A stretch of DNA of 64,000 nucleotides from Pratylenchus scribneri (lineage: Eukaryota; Nematoda; Chromadorea; Rhabditida; Pratylenchidae): contig JAQSEB010000104.1 of assembly GCA_030063045.1 (NCBI GenBank), forward strand, positions 124,001 through 188,000. The letters run 5' to 3'. Numbering within the stretch: the first letter of the stretch is position 1; each line of letters opens with the position of its first letter. This document shows, in pieces, positions 35,040 through 45,700 of the stretch. Made by a program: the position numbers and the translations under genes. Under the pieces are notes generated by a model. That model was not told where the DNA came from. It did no database searches and was given only the letters and a program-made list of their open reading frames with translations.

Positions 35040-37419
35040 TGGGCAGAGAAGCAAATATTTAGAATGGAAGTGTTGAAGCTGAAAGGGAATAAATAGAAAA
35101 AAAAATGGACGACGGAATTGGCGGCTGGATGGGCAGAGACAAGAGGGGCAGTTTATGGCCAATGGATACGAATGGTTTTTTTAGGAGGACATTCCGCTAT
35201 GATGCACTTTTTACCCCGTTTCTATGGGTGAATTATCCGCCAGCCGGACGTACGCCACCAAACTATTCTTGGCCATAGGATTCATTTCATAGGTTTCCGT
35301 CGAAGATTTTCATCGAATTCTTTAAAATTGGCTCTTTCACCACATTTTTTGCGTGGCTTTTCTTTTAGAGGCTCCTCTCTTAAGGGCTTCGTCAAATTAA
35401 AAGAAAATGCGAAATTCCCAAAAGGAAGAAGGAATTAAGAATGGACTAAAAATTAATTAGGGATGGACCAGCAAAGTGGGACATGCGACCCGTTTATTGG
35501 GTTGGTTGGGCATTGGCCAAAAAGTAGAATCGAATTTGTGGCACAAAATTCAATTAGAAATGGATGAACAAAATGTTCCACCATTAAATTTTGTACTAAA
35601 ACTATTTCATTGGTGGAATTGGTGAAAACGAAGATGATAAAAGGCGAATTCCCCAAAGAAACGAGAGTGAAGAGGCATTTTTGAGGGTATTCCCACACAT
35701 TTTAAGACCGAATTTAAATAATAATTCAAAAGAGTTTCCGGCAAAATAATGTTTTCAATATGTTTTCAAGAGAAAAGTAGGCAAGGAATAATTTGATGAT
35801 GCCAATGGAAAAAGAAAAACGGAAAAGGAGAAATGTGGATATCCGTAGAGGGTGAGGCATGGGCAAAATGATTGAATGAAAATGTATTTTTGTGGGGTTT
35901 AGGTTGGCTATTTTCCATGCGGAATATGGACAAAAGATGGAAAAAGATGATTAAAATGATTATGCAGGGACAATTCATTTAAGTGGATGCCGATGATGAG
36001 TGGAAATGGGGGAAAACAATTGGAAAATTTAATAGGGAATAAAGTGGAGATAGGGTATGCCCTCGAGGGAATGAAAAACGAGCGGAATGGGCGGCCGAAT
36101 GGAAGTTGGCTAAAATGGGATTTGGCCAAGCCAGAGGGCCAAAAAATGTCCCAATGGAATGGGCCAAGGAAGGAAATGGAATGAGGGGAGGGGAACATCG
36201 ATTATGGATGAAGATGAATTGTTGATGAAGTGGATGGAATGAGGGAAAAAGAATGGGGAATTGGGGAAGGCGGAATTTATGCATTCGGAAGGAGAAAAAG
36301 AAGGTCGGTGGAATGTTCAAAGGAAAAAATGACTAACGAATTGAAAATAGGATATTGAGGTGAAAAACAAGGACGGGAATATGCTATTTTTAATGTGGCA
36401 AATGGAACAATGCACGCATATTCATTCATCCATCCCAAACAATTCCCCTTTCGATCACAATTCTCCCCTTCTTTTGTATTTGTTTGCCTTCCTTTCATTT
36501 CCCCTTCTCATTTGCCCTTTCAGCTTCCTTCTTTCCATTCATTCATTGCCCAAATGTCCTACATATAATTTTATTCCCGTCATTTTTATTATTAGTCTCG
36601 AGATTGAATGTGAGGGAGGGATGGTGGCATTGTGCCAAACAATAGGTGGGCCAATGGCCAGAGACAAAGGAAAATAAATTTGGATTGGAAAATGATTTGA
36701 ATGGAATGATCATACGAAATGATATCAATGCCATTGGAATAATGAATGGATTAAATATTAAAACAATTATATTTGAGCTGATTTTGATTAAATTGATAAA
36801 TGTTTAAAATATTTGATGCTTTGGCCATAAAAGTTGGATTTTTGGGAAGGCGGGAAGGCATCGAAGATCAGAGGAAATGGAAAAGAAAGGCCATATTAAG
36901 CGTAGGTTGGAAATGACGGGAAAGGGAGGGAAATGGGTGGGGGAGGGTGGCACGCCGAAAAAGGGAAAGAAAAGCAGGGAATTGAGGAAGGGATGATGGC
37001 ATCTTCCTTTTCATCCAAATCCCAAATCCACCAAATCAATCAAAAATAAAATCAATTTTGGCCAGTCGGTCACGCAATTTGTGAGCCCTTTTTGCCCATT
37101 CCATTCCTCGGTGGGGCCACTCCTTGCCCTATTCTAAATTCGAACCTAAATCACCGAGTCCACCCTAAAATTGCCATCATTCCTTTCTACTCGGCTATCA
37201 AACACTGAATCTTTGTATTGCACTGTTACCTACAAAATTGCATTACGACTACGGGCATATTTCATCATTGTTATCATCAAAATTGAGTATAATTTGTCAA
37301 TTCCCAAATATAATCTAAATTTTCATTAAAAGTGTCCCCAAATTTTTGCCATCATTCACCTTTCCACCATCTTCTTTCTCCCAAACAATAATAATTCACG
37401 AATCTGCCATCGCTTAACA
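35040..37419. other. Intergenic, no gene supported
   Basis: About 2.4 kb. Long frames on the minus strand at 35766-36320 are F/P/H-rich and lack any domain or splice continuity. Purine-rich plus-strand sequence dominates 35760-36700. Probably promoter and upstream regions of the divergent CNRIP1 and astacin genes. Confidence 0.45.
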
Positions 37420-40120
37420 ATGGACGGTGCCGGTCATCTCCTTTTCCTCCTCCTCTGCTTCATCAATATTGCCAATGGACTACAAACGCAAGGTAAAATC
37501 AAAATAAGAGAATCCTAATAACTTGGTGCATCATTATCAATGCCTATCATGCCTAATAAGAGCCTTTCCTATTCGTCCCTTTCCTATTCATCCTACTGTA
37601 CCCCCATCCCCCATCTTTCTCACATCAGTCACCCTATCAATCAAATATTGCCCCAATCTACCTTTTTAAATCCACCCTTCTTCCTATCCTAATTTTTTTC
37701 CCCTTCACATTATTATAGAATAACATTATTCCGATTCCGTTCATTGGGCCACTGAGGGTTTAGGCCTCCGGCGAAGGCCCGGGGCAAGAGCCTAGGCCCA
37801 ATTCTAACCCCGTAATATTTTTTTACCCTTGATTAAGATTGATACTCACAATTTTTCCTTATGTTAGTAAAACTAAATGTCTAGAATAAGACAATGCCAC
37901 AGTTCTGTGTATTACTTACAATGTGAATCTATAGGTCCATCCATTATTTTTGAACTAATATTCATTCATTTTTTCATTCAGTAGCAGAACCGGACAGTTG
38001 GCGTTCGGTAGTGCCGGACGGAGGCGATGGATCCACTCAAATTCCATTTTGCGAACTTCAAATGATGGTTTTTTGATTTAAATTGAGGACACAAATTGAA
38101 TGTTAAATGAATTTAGACGGCAGAGGACAAATCAATGTTGAAGGCACACATCAAAGAATTGTTGATGGAAAATCATCATCGACATTATCACAAAATGATT
38201 AGATTGAAAAGGGCAACGGTTGGTGCAAGTGCCAAGGTAGGGGGAAGGGAAGGGGGCATCACTCAATTAATTTAGATTTGGAACAAATTGCCAGCCCAAA
38301 AGGGCGATCAATTCTTTTATATAATTCCATTTTCGGTGCGCGATAAATATGGTTGGTTATTCCGCACTTTTGTACATCAAAAATATTTTAAATTTAAGCG
38401 ATGGAAGATTTTCAGCCTGTCCTCGACGCGATGGCCGCCATCCATAAATCGTAATTCCCACAAATTCCAATTCATTTTCCATTTTTTATTTCAGAACTTG
38501 TATTTTCTTTGATCACATTGATTCGAATGAAAAAAAGAAAAAATACAATGGCGAGGTTCCCCCTTTAACCCCCTTTTTGTTTGTTGATTTCCTCTTCCCT
38601 CATTTTAGGATTATTTGGCCATTGTCAATCAACCTGGGTTAATTAATAATTTTGTTGGTAAAATTCCCTCTTTTTAAGTTGCCATTCAGTTATTGGCCGA
38701 CATAGTGGCGGCAAAAATAAAGGCGAAAATATTTTACAATTGGAATTGAGCAAAAAGAAAGTTGATCCGGCCACAAAGAAGTTTACCCAAAATGAAGGGA
38801 TATTTATTAATTGCCCCAAAACAAATTCAGATGGAGCCGTCGAACTTGCATGAAAAGGCGAATTATTATCCATGAGGTGGGGGAATGGATGGAAATACTC
38901 CATTTAAAAACATTTCATTTTAGCTTCTTCATTTACTCGGCCTTTTTCATGAACATCAGCGTTCGGACAGGGACAAATATTTGGAAGTGGATCTTAATAA
39001 TATTCGAGAAGGTCCAAATTGAATATTCATTTTTTTGTAATTTGCACAATTTTTAGACAAAAAGAACAATTTTGAGACGCAAATGGATGACCAAACCTGG
39101 GGATTTCCATACAATTTTGAAAGCATAATGAATTATCGCCAAAACGCATTTGCCATTGATTCAAAGAGATGGACCATTCGAATTAGGAATGGAAATGATT
39201 TATGCCAAGTGGGATAATTTGGGGGATGTTTGGGAATGAAACGGGACATTTGGGTACCCCGTTTAGGGTACCAGGCCATTATTTTGAATTTTGGTCATAG
39301 CTCAACAAGGAGGAAAGCAATATTCCATTCCATTTCCTTTATAAAATTGCTTAGCTAATTTTTTGTAAACTTAAACACCTTTTGGAAAGGGCGGTTTAAA
39401 GTTTGAAATCATAAAAGTCTAAATAAACTAAATTGTAGAGAGAACACTTTCAGCTTTCAAATGCTATATTTAATTGTTGAGCCATTGCCAACAGAATGAC
39501 CTAGGTACCCGAACACGGTATCCAAATTTCCTTAATATTTTTGGGGAATATTGCTGACCATAAATATTTATATATTAGCTTGGTTTGGGAATGCACGAAC
39601 ATGCCTCTGGATTGGACTTTCTCCTCGTGAATATGCTCTACAATTGTCCGGGAGTGGAAAGAAGGGTCAATGAATATATTGAACGTCATTTCTTCACCGC
39701 CAATCCAAAGGCATATTCTCAATTACAATATTCATTTTATCCCTTTTAATTCAGCAACAAAAGCATCATCATAACCAAAATAAAGCAATTGCCAAACAAT
39801 TCAATGCAAAACAGCTGAAAAAGATGGAAAAAACGGTGGAGAGAATTGTGAAGGAGAGAATGCGGGAAGAGGCCCAAATTCAACAGAAAATGATGGCACA
39901 AATTCATCATCAACACAACAAAAAACATCATCAAAATATTCACAATAAACATCATCATCACCATCACCCAAAACAGAAGGCACAAATATCCAGCAAAGGA
40001 AGGGCGGGAGGAACAAAGACAAAGGGTGGAAGGAATAATCAAATGAATCGAAGTGGAAAAAGGATGGCAGGGCCAAAAGGTGGAAAATGGCGGAAAAGAA
40101 GACGAAGGCGAAGAAGATGA
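37420..40120 (+). CDS. Astacin metalloprotease with His-rich, basic C-terminal tail
   Basis: Signal peptide MDGAGHLLFLLLCFINIANG at ATG 37420, then a ~490-nt intron. The propeptide (VAEPDSWRSVVPDGG) and basic processing site RLKRATVG follow. The catalytic domain begins FYIIPFS, PVLDAMAAIHK, STCIFFDHID, DYLAIVNQPG. The zinc motif is split by an intron at about 38877-38931 and reads HELLHLLGLFHEHQRSDRD. The Met-turn is SIMNYRQNAFA (39121-39155). The domain closes with SGLDFLLVNMLYNCPG (39607 on). The last exon (about 39754-40120) adds about 120 residues with His clusters (HHQHNKKHHQ, HHHHHHP) and a Lys/Arg/Gly tail ending RRRRRRR. Such a tail is not usual in astacins; it could bind metal, heparan or RNA-like polyanions. 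Exon joins between 38760 and 38930 are the least certain. Two repeats sit in its introns. Confidence 0.75.
37536..37812 (-). mobile_element. ~300-bp dispersed element, copy 1 (in astacin intron)
   Basis: Reverse-oriented copy of the element at 51588-51909 and 60231-60556. Shared words in its own sense include GTCAATG-like end, CCCAATGAACGG, TACAGTAGG and AGGGTGACTGA-like text. No coding frame. It lies in the long first intron of the His-tailed astacin. Confidence 0.75.
39244..39531. mobile_element. Fold-back (MITE-like) element in astacin intron
   Basis: The left arm at 39244 on (TTTGGGTACCCCGTTTAGGG) and the reverse complement of the right arm ending at 39531 (TTTGGATACCGTGTTCGGGT) align over about 60 nt with mismatches. 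The arms include TTGGTCATAGCTCAACAA on one side and TTGGCAATGGCTCAACAA on the other. 288 bp, non-coding. Confidence 0.6.
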
Positions 40121-40290
40121 TGATTTTGGAATTGAAAAATACATTTTATTTGTATATCATTTTGATTGACCCTTTAGGATTCAACAATTTGTATTTATGC
40201 CGTATAAAATTAAAAAAATTTATCGTCAATTCAATTTAATTGGATTTATTTCCACAGTGTTTCCTCCTTTCTTCTCATTCTGAATCCACT

Positions 40291-41234
40291 TAGACATTCC
40301 CTTCGGCAGCAATCAAGTTATTAGGCTGGGCCTTTGCATCCTCATGATCCTTTAAAAATCCAATTTTATTTCAATTTTTATTCTAATTATTTAAATGGTA
40401 GTATTCAATTGGCGAAAATGGCAAAAGAGTATAGTGCGGTTCAATGGTTTAGATCTCCAAACCCTATAACCAATCGATAGATCTCATCAAAGATACGTCG
40501 ATTGGTATATCAAAATTAAGGAGTATCAAACCGTTTGAACCATCTTCAAATTTAAAATTTGGTTAAACCCAAGCAAAATTATTATCAAATGTTGCCTCTT
40601 GATGAGATCTATCGATTGAGGGTAGGACAAATATGGCTTTTCAATGATTTATCGGACAAATCATTGAAAAGTTATAATCTTTTCGCCATTTTTAATACTT
40701 TTTCCGACATTTTCAATGTTTTATTTGCCCCATTTTAAATATTTCCAATTCCCAAATTTACCTTCCAATGTTTGACAATGGCCAATGCATAAATGGTGTA
40801 GAAGATGGCAAAAAAGAGGAGCATGAAAGAAGTGGACGAATATGTTTTCTTCTCATCCAAATGGGCCAACACAAAACAGAGGAGGACATGGCCAGCGATG
40901 GCACAAAAAACCTGTGTTGGGGAATTATATTTAAAAAGGAGGAATTGTGAAGGACCGAATAAGCGAATGGCCAAAGGAACAATGCCCCAAAATGATCCTT
41001 CAGAATGGCATAAATGACGAAAATGGATGGAGCGGAGAAAATCAGCCAAAAGGCAAATTTCTCAAAAACCAATGTTGAATTGCTGTGAAGCAGAAGAGCA
41101 ACACCAATGTGAACGATCAAATCCATGATGGCCAAAACAAGGAGAAGGGGCACAGACTGAAATTGGGGGAATTGGAATAGTGCCATTTTAGTATTTCCAT
41201 TCACCTTAATGATCGAAAGGCAATTGGAAGGCAT
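40291..41234 (-). CDS. Small four-transmembrane protein, family not recognised
   Basis: Reads right to left from ATG 41234 (MPSNCLSIIK), with splices to SVPLLLVLAIMDLIVHIGVA, then through a 44-nt intron (PFAYS to VFCAIAGHVLLCFVLAHL), and across a ~410-nt intron to DHEDAKAQPNNLIAAEGNV, stop 40291-40293. About 145 aa with four hydrophobic helices: LLLVLAIMDLIVHIGVALLL, FAFWLIFSAPSIFVIYAIL, VFCAIAGHVLLCFVLAHL and MLLFFAIFYTIYALAIV. The C-terminus is short and polar. No signature residue places it in a known family. The long last intron holds a fold-back element (40471-40618). Confidence 0.65.
40471..40618. mobile_element. Fold-back element copy A (intronic)
   Basis: A perfect 20-bp inverted repeat: CAATCGATAGATCTCATCAA at 40471-40490 and its reverse complement at 40599-40618. 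The interior shares CGATTGGTATAT and an ACCGTTTGAACC word with the copy at 59369-59550. It lies in the last intron of the four-TM gene. Confidence 0.8.
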
Positions 41235-42708
41235 ATTTGGCAGAAAAATAAGTGAATTTTATTTTGGAGGAATAAAAATGAATTTTATTTTGGATGGAAA
41301 TGAATTGGTTTTGGCTTTTAGGATGCAGAGGGAATAATGAATTAAAAATGAATGTTTGGCGGTGGAAATTGACCATTGGGCCACAAAAATGTGATTCATC
41401 AAATGAACTGGGGAGATTATAATCAGTTTAAGCAGAAAAAAGTTATTTGATTGCATCGGTTTTAGTGCGAAAAATATTGTGTCATCAAATAGAAATAAAT
41501 ATTGGAATGAATGAAAGGTAAATTTTACAAAAAATGGGAGATTTTATATTAAAAATTGAATGTCGGAATATTGGATTGGAATTTGAATGAATATTCACAA
41601 ATGTTGATAATGGCTAAATTTGTTCGAAATCGGTTACGGTTTGAGAAAATCAATGAAAATGAAAACCGAAATTGGGAATTATTTCTATTTAAGACCGGAG
41701 ATGAACCGAAAAAAGACATTTTTCAAAAACCAAAATCGGGCTTTAAAACCGACGCTTTTGTAAAAACCAAATTAGAATAAATCAAATAATGTCAATTACA
41801 ATTAAAACAATTACAAAATGTTGTGAAAATTTTTATAAAGTTGACAATTTTCCAATTTGCATATTTCCAACCCATTGACAAAAATTATTTATTCATCATT
41901 TGTTGATTTTACATTTTGAAAATTTGAGAGTAATTTTGTTTTGCAACTTGGCCAATTGGCTAATGTCCATTTGGCCATTCAATTCCCCTCCAATCCCTTG
42001 CCATTTTCCCGTTCAACCATTTCCTCCATTTCTCCTTTCATTTTTAAAGTTAAATTTAAAGTCCCTTTTGCCTCTTTTGCTTGTGGCCAAATCAATCAAT
42101 TGGCTTTGAATCGAGAATGGGGAGGGATTGCCGGATTCCCTCCATTTCCTCCTTCCATTTGAGATTGACCCCATCCATTTCAATCCGCCGCCTTCATATT
42201 TCCTCCTTCCCGGCTTCTTCTCCCCGGCCAATCGACCTCCGATCTACTGGCTGATGTGTCGAGAATTTGCCAATCGTCAGTCGGTTTTGTTCCTCACCTC
42301 TTTATTATACAAATCATTTCATTTTTACAGATTTTGGTTGAATTCCAAAAATTTTCAACAATAATTTCCCTCTTTTCACCTCCAATTCGGCCCAATTATT
42401 ATTCCCTCTTGCTGGGATTGAGCGGATTAGCCTTGGGGGCTCATTCAATTCAACTTATTTTTACCCAAAATTTCACCAAAATAATTCCATTTTACTGCAA
42501 TTTTGGAATATTTCAACGAATGAAAACAAAAGGGAAAATGGCCAACCAACTTTAAAAGGAGTTATAAAATATTAATAGGCCAAAAAAACATTCCTTCCAT
42601 CCTCCATTTGCCCCCTTTTTCCAATTCAAACTCAACATTATAGTCCCTTCATTTTTTACATTTTTACCAATTCCCACTTATAGAAAAGGCTACCCAAAAT
42701 TGACAAAA
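41235..42708. other. Intergenic, no gene supported
   Basis: About 1.5 kb between divergent genes. Frames at 41556-41780, 41900-42109 and 42128-42364 have no domain, mostly lack ATG starts and are low-complexity. Probably contains both promoters. An ACTTATAG acceptor near 42676-42683 precedes the CCDC141-like gene. Confidence 0.45.
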
Positions 42709-45700
42709 ATGGTTTCGGCAATTGTTGGCCTTGAGCCAATCAGAAATGGAATGGAAAATAATTTGACAGGGAATGGTAAAGAAAAGGGCCAAGAAAATGA
42801 ATCATCCCCCGGCACAACAACCACAACAATTTCCACAATTGCCGTTCGTGCCGAACCCCATTCCACAGTGGTGGTTGCATTATTGAAGGTGGAATACATT
42901 TTAAAAGAGGATAATTTTAATGTTTAAAGAGCATTGGTTATGTTGATTTGCGAATTGACAAAATGCGGCCAGGCCTTCTCGAAATTGGCTCAACCCCTGA
43001 AGAAAATGCCCAACTTTTGTTAATTCACACGGACCTTTTCCAAAGATTACTTGGAAAACAACAGCAGGCAAATTAACAAAATTAATCCATTCAATTTACA
43101 AATTTAAAGGTGGAAGAATTGCTTGGACGTGCCGAACAACTTGTCCATGAACAGACGGAACCCGGCGATGTGATGGTCTATGAGGCAATGGCCGATGGAT
43201 TGGCGGCAGCATGGAAAGGATTAAGCAGGCAAAAATGAGCCAAATATTCATTGAATATTAACATTTTTTAGACAATTGGAAATGCGGGGATTCATTTTAA
43301 TGGACAGCCAAAAACTTTATGATTTGGCATCGAAACATGAAGAGGCAAATAAAATTGAATCAGAATTAATTTGTTCTCATTTTCAGCTTTCAAAAATTCT
43401 CAATTCTCGGCTTCAAATTGAAGAACAACCAAAAGGGAGCAAAAAGGAAACACAACAAATTGTAAATGGTGAGTAAAAAGTTGGACGAACTCAGATAGGG
43501 GCGAAATTTCGTCTTCATAAAATTGAATTTCTCAATTTCCGCTGAACTATTCAATCTTCATTGTTCGCCAAAAATTCACATCCTTTGCTGGGAATTGAAC
43601 CTGGGTGGTCTTTTCCCTCCATAAAATGAATACCACTACACCAACCACTCATCCAACCGCCAATCCCAAATATTTGTTTTTATTTGCAGAATTGGCGGAA
43701 TTGACCAGCGATGGAATGGCAATTGGCTCAAATTTAATCACTCAAATTCGTATTCTCGGTTCATTGGCCGATAATGCAGATCGGCCTCGAGAAGTGTTAG
43801 AAGCTTGTTTAGACATTGAGAAAATAATGCTAAAGTCAGCCAAAAGGAGGAATAAAAATGGAATAAATTTATTAAAGAATGGCCGAAAGTTGGGAATTGT
43901 TGGAAGGGGAATGGAGGAATTTGAATCCAAAAGATGAAAACGTGGAAAGCGGCAATCTTCAAATTCAAATTGAAGAGAAAAGTGGCCAACTGGATGCAAA
44001 TTTGGAGATGGCCGAAAAATGGCTGAAAGAGGCACAAGAAAAATTTGAAAAAATCAAAGGGGAGGAGGAGGAAAGGCAAAAAGTTGGGCAAATTGGAAAA
44101 TGCATAAATGAATTACAAAAATTGTTGGATGAAACAAAGGTGGGAAAATGAAATTATTAGCAAAAAAGCAAAATTTGGGCAGGCAAATCAATCAAGTTTG
44201 CAACAATTGGCCGAACGAATCTATGCAAAATGCACTGAATTACCACCGGAAATGAGCACAAAATGCGCGGATTTGTTGGAAAGATACAATCGACTGTCAA
44301 AAGAAATTCATAATAGACTGGAATTGTTGGAAAAAAGTTTGCAATGGATCAAAGATGCGGATGGGGTAAATAATATTTATGGGGGAAATAAATTAAACTT
44401 TTAGTTACTTACACAATTGGCAAAAATGCGTCGGGAATTGGGCAACGCGGATGAGGCAATGGCCGGTGAACTTGGCCCATTGGCCCAACAAAAGGGATTA
44501 GCCTTGATTGAGCAAGGCGAACAATTGGTGGCCCAATGGAATGATGGGGAAGGGGGAGGAAAAGGCTTGAAAGAGGAAATTGCCGAAAAGGTGCACAAAT
44601 TGAAGGAATCAGTGATTGAAGTGGTACAATTAGCTAGGGAAAGGATTGCGGCGGGAAAAGCCCAAAAATTGGGCGAAAAGGTGGGAAAAGAAAATAAATA
44701 TGTAAATTATTTTGGGCAAAGATTATTTCATTGGAACAATGGATTCAAAAAATGGCCGATCCATTCATTCAAAAGCGAATTTCGCTAAATCCATTCGCAC
44801 CAGAAATTGCCGAATTTATTTCAATTCATCGAAAATTTGGCGCAGATTTGACGGTTTTCGAATGGGAAATTGACCCAATTTATTCTCATTTTTAATTAGG
44901 ACAAAGAACAACAATGCCAATCAATTCAAAGTCAACAAAAATTATTGGCCCAAAATGAATTGGAAAGACTGGGAATGATCCAAAAAAGGATGGCACAATT
45001 GAGAGAAATACTCGAAATGAGAATGCAATTGGGCAAAAAAATGGAACAAGTCAGTCCAAATTTGGGCGAATATTAAAAATGAATTTTGTAGTTGCAAAAA
45101 TTGAGCCGTGAATTGGAAACATCCTTCCATTTTCTTTCAACCCTTCTTCAACAAAATAGCGAATTAGGGAATCAAAAGAATACGGAACAACAAGTTAGGC
45201 ATTTACTCCAAAATTTGAATGAAAATTGCATTCAAGAGAAACATCATTGTAAGAAAGGCAAATTATTGGGGAATTTATTGGACACAATTTTAGCGGACAA
45301 TTTCCAATTGATGGCAACTGAATGCCAAGAGAATGACCCAAATTTGGGTTTAATTGAAGCAATGGGTTGGTCCCGTGCCCAAATCACCGCCCATCGAGAA
45401 CAATTCAATTTGTTGAATGAAAAATGCCGAATTTGGGAGCAAAATAGGAAAGAAAGAATAAATGTAAGGCCACCCAAATTTGTGATGACATTGCCCGATG
45501 AAAAGTTGATTTGGGAGGGTGAAAGACTGGAATTGATGGCCAAAATTGATGTAGCCTTGGGAATAATTGATGGGAGGGAATTTCTGATGATTGCAGGGAG
45601 ATCCGGAACCGAAAATTTATTGGCTAAAAGATGGAAAGGAATTGCGTGAAAGGGCGGGCCAATGCCGAATTGGATGGTTGAATGGAATGGCCACATTGAT

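Noticed and set aside
35766..36320. Overlapping long minus-strand frames
   Set aside because: F/P/H-rich, mutually overlapping in two frames, no motif and no conserved-looking splice structure.
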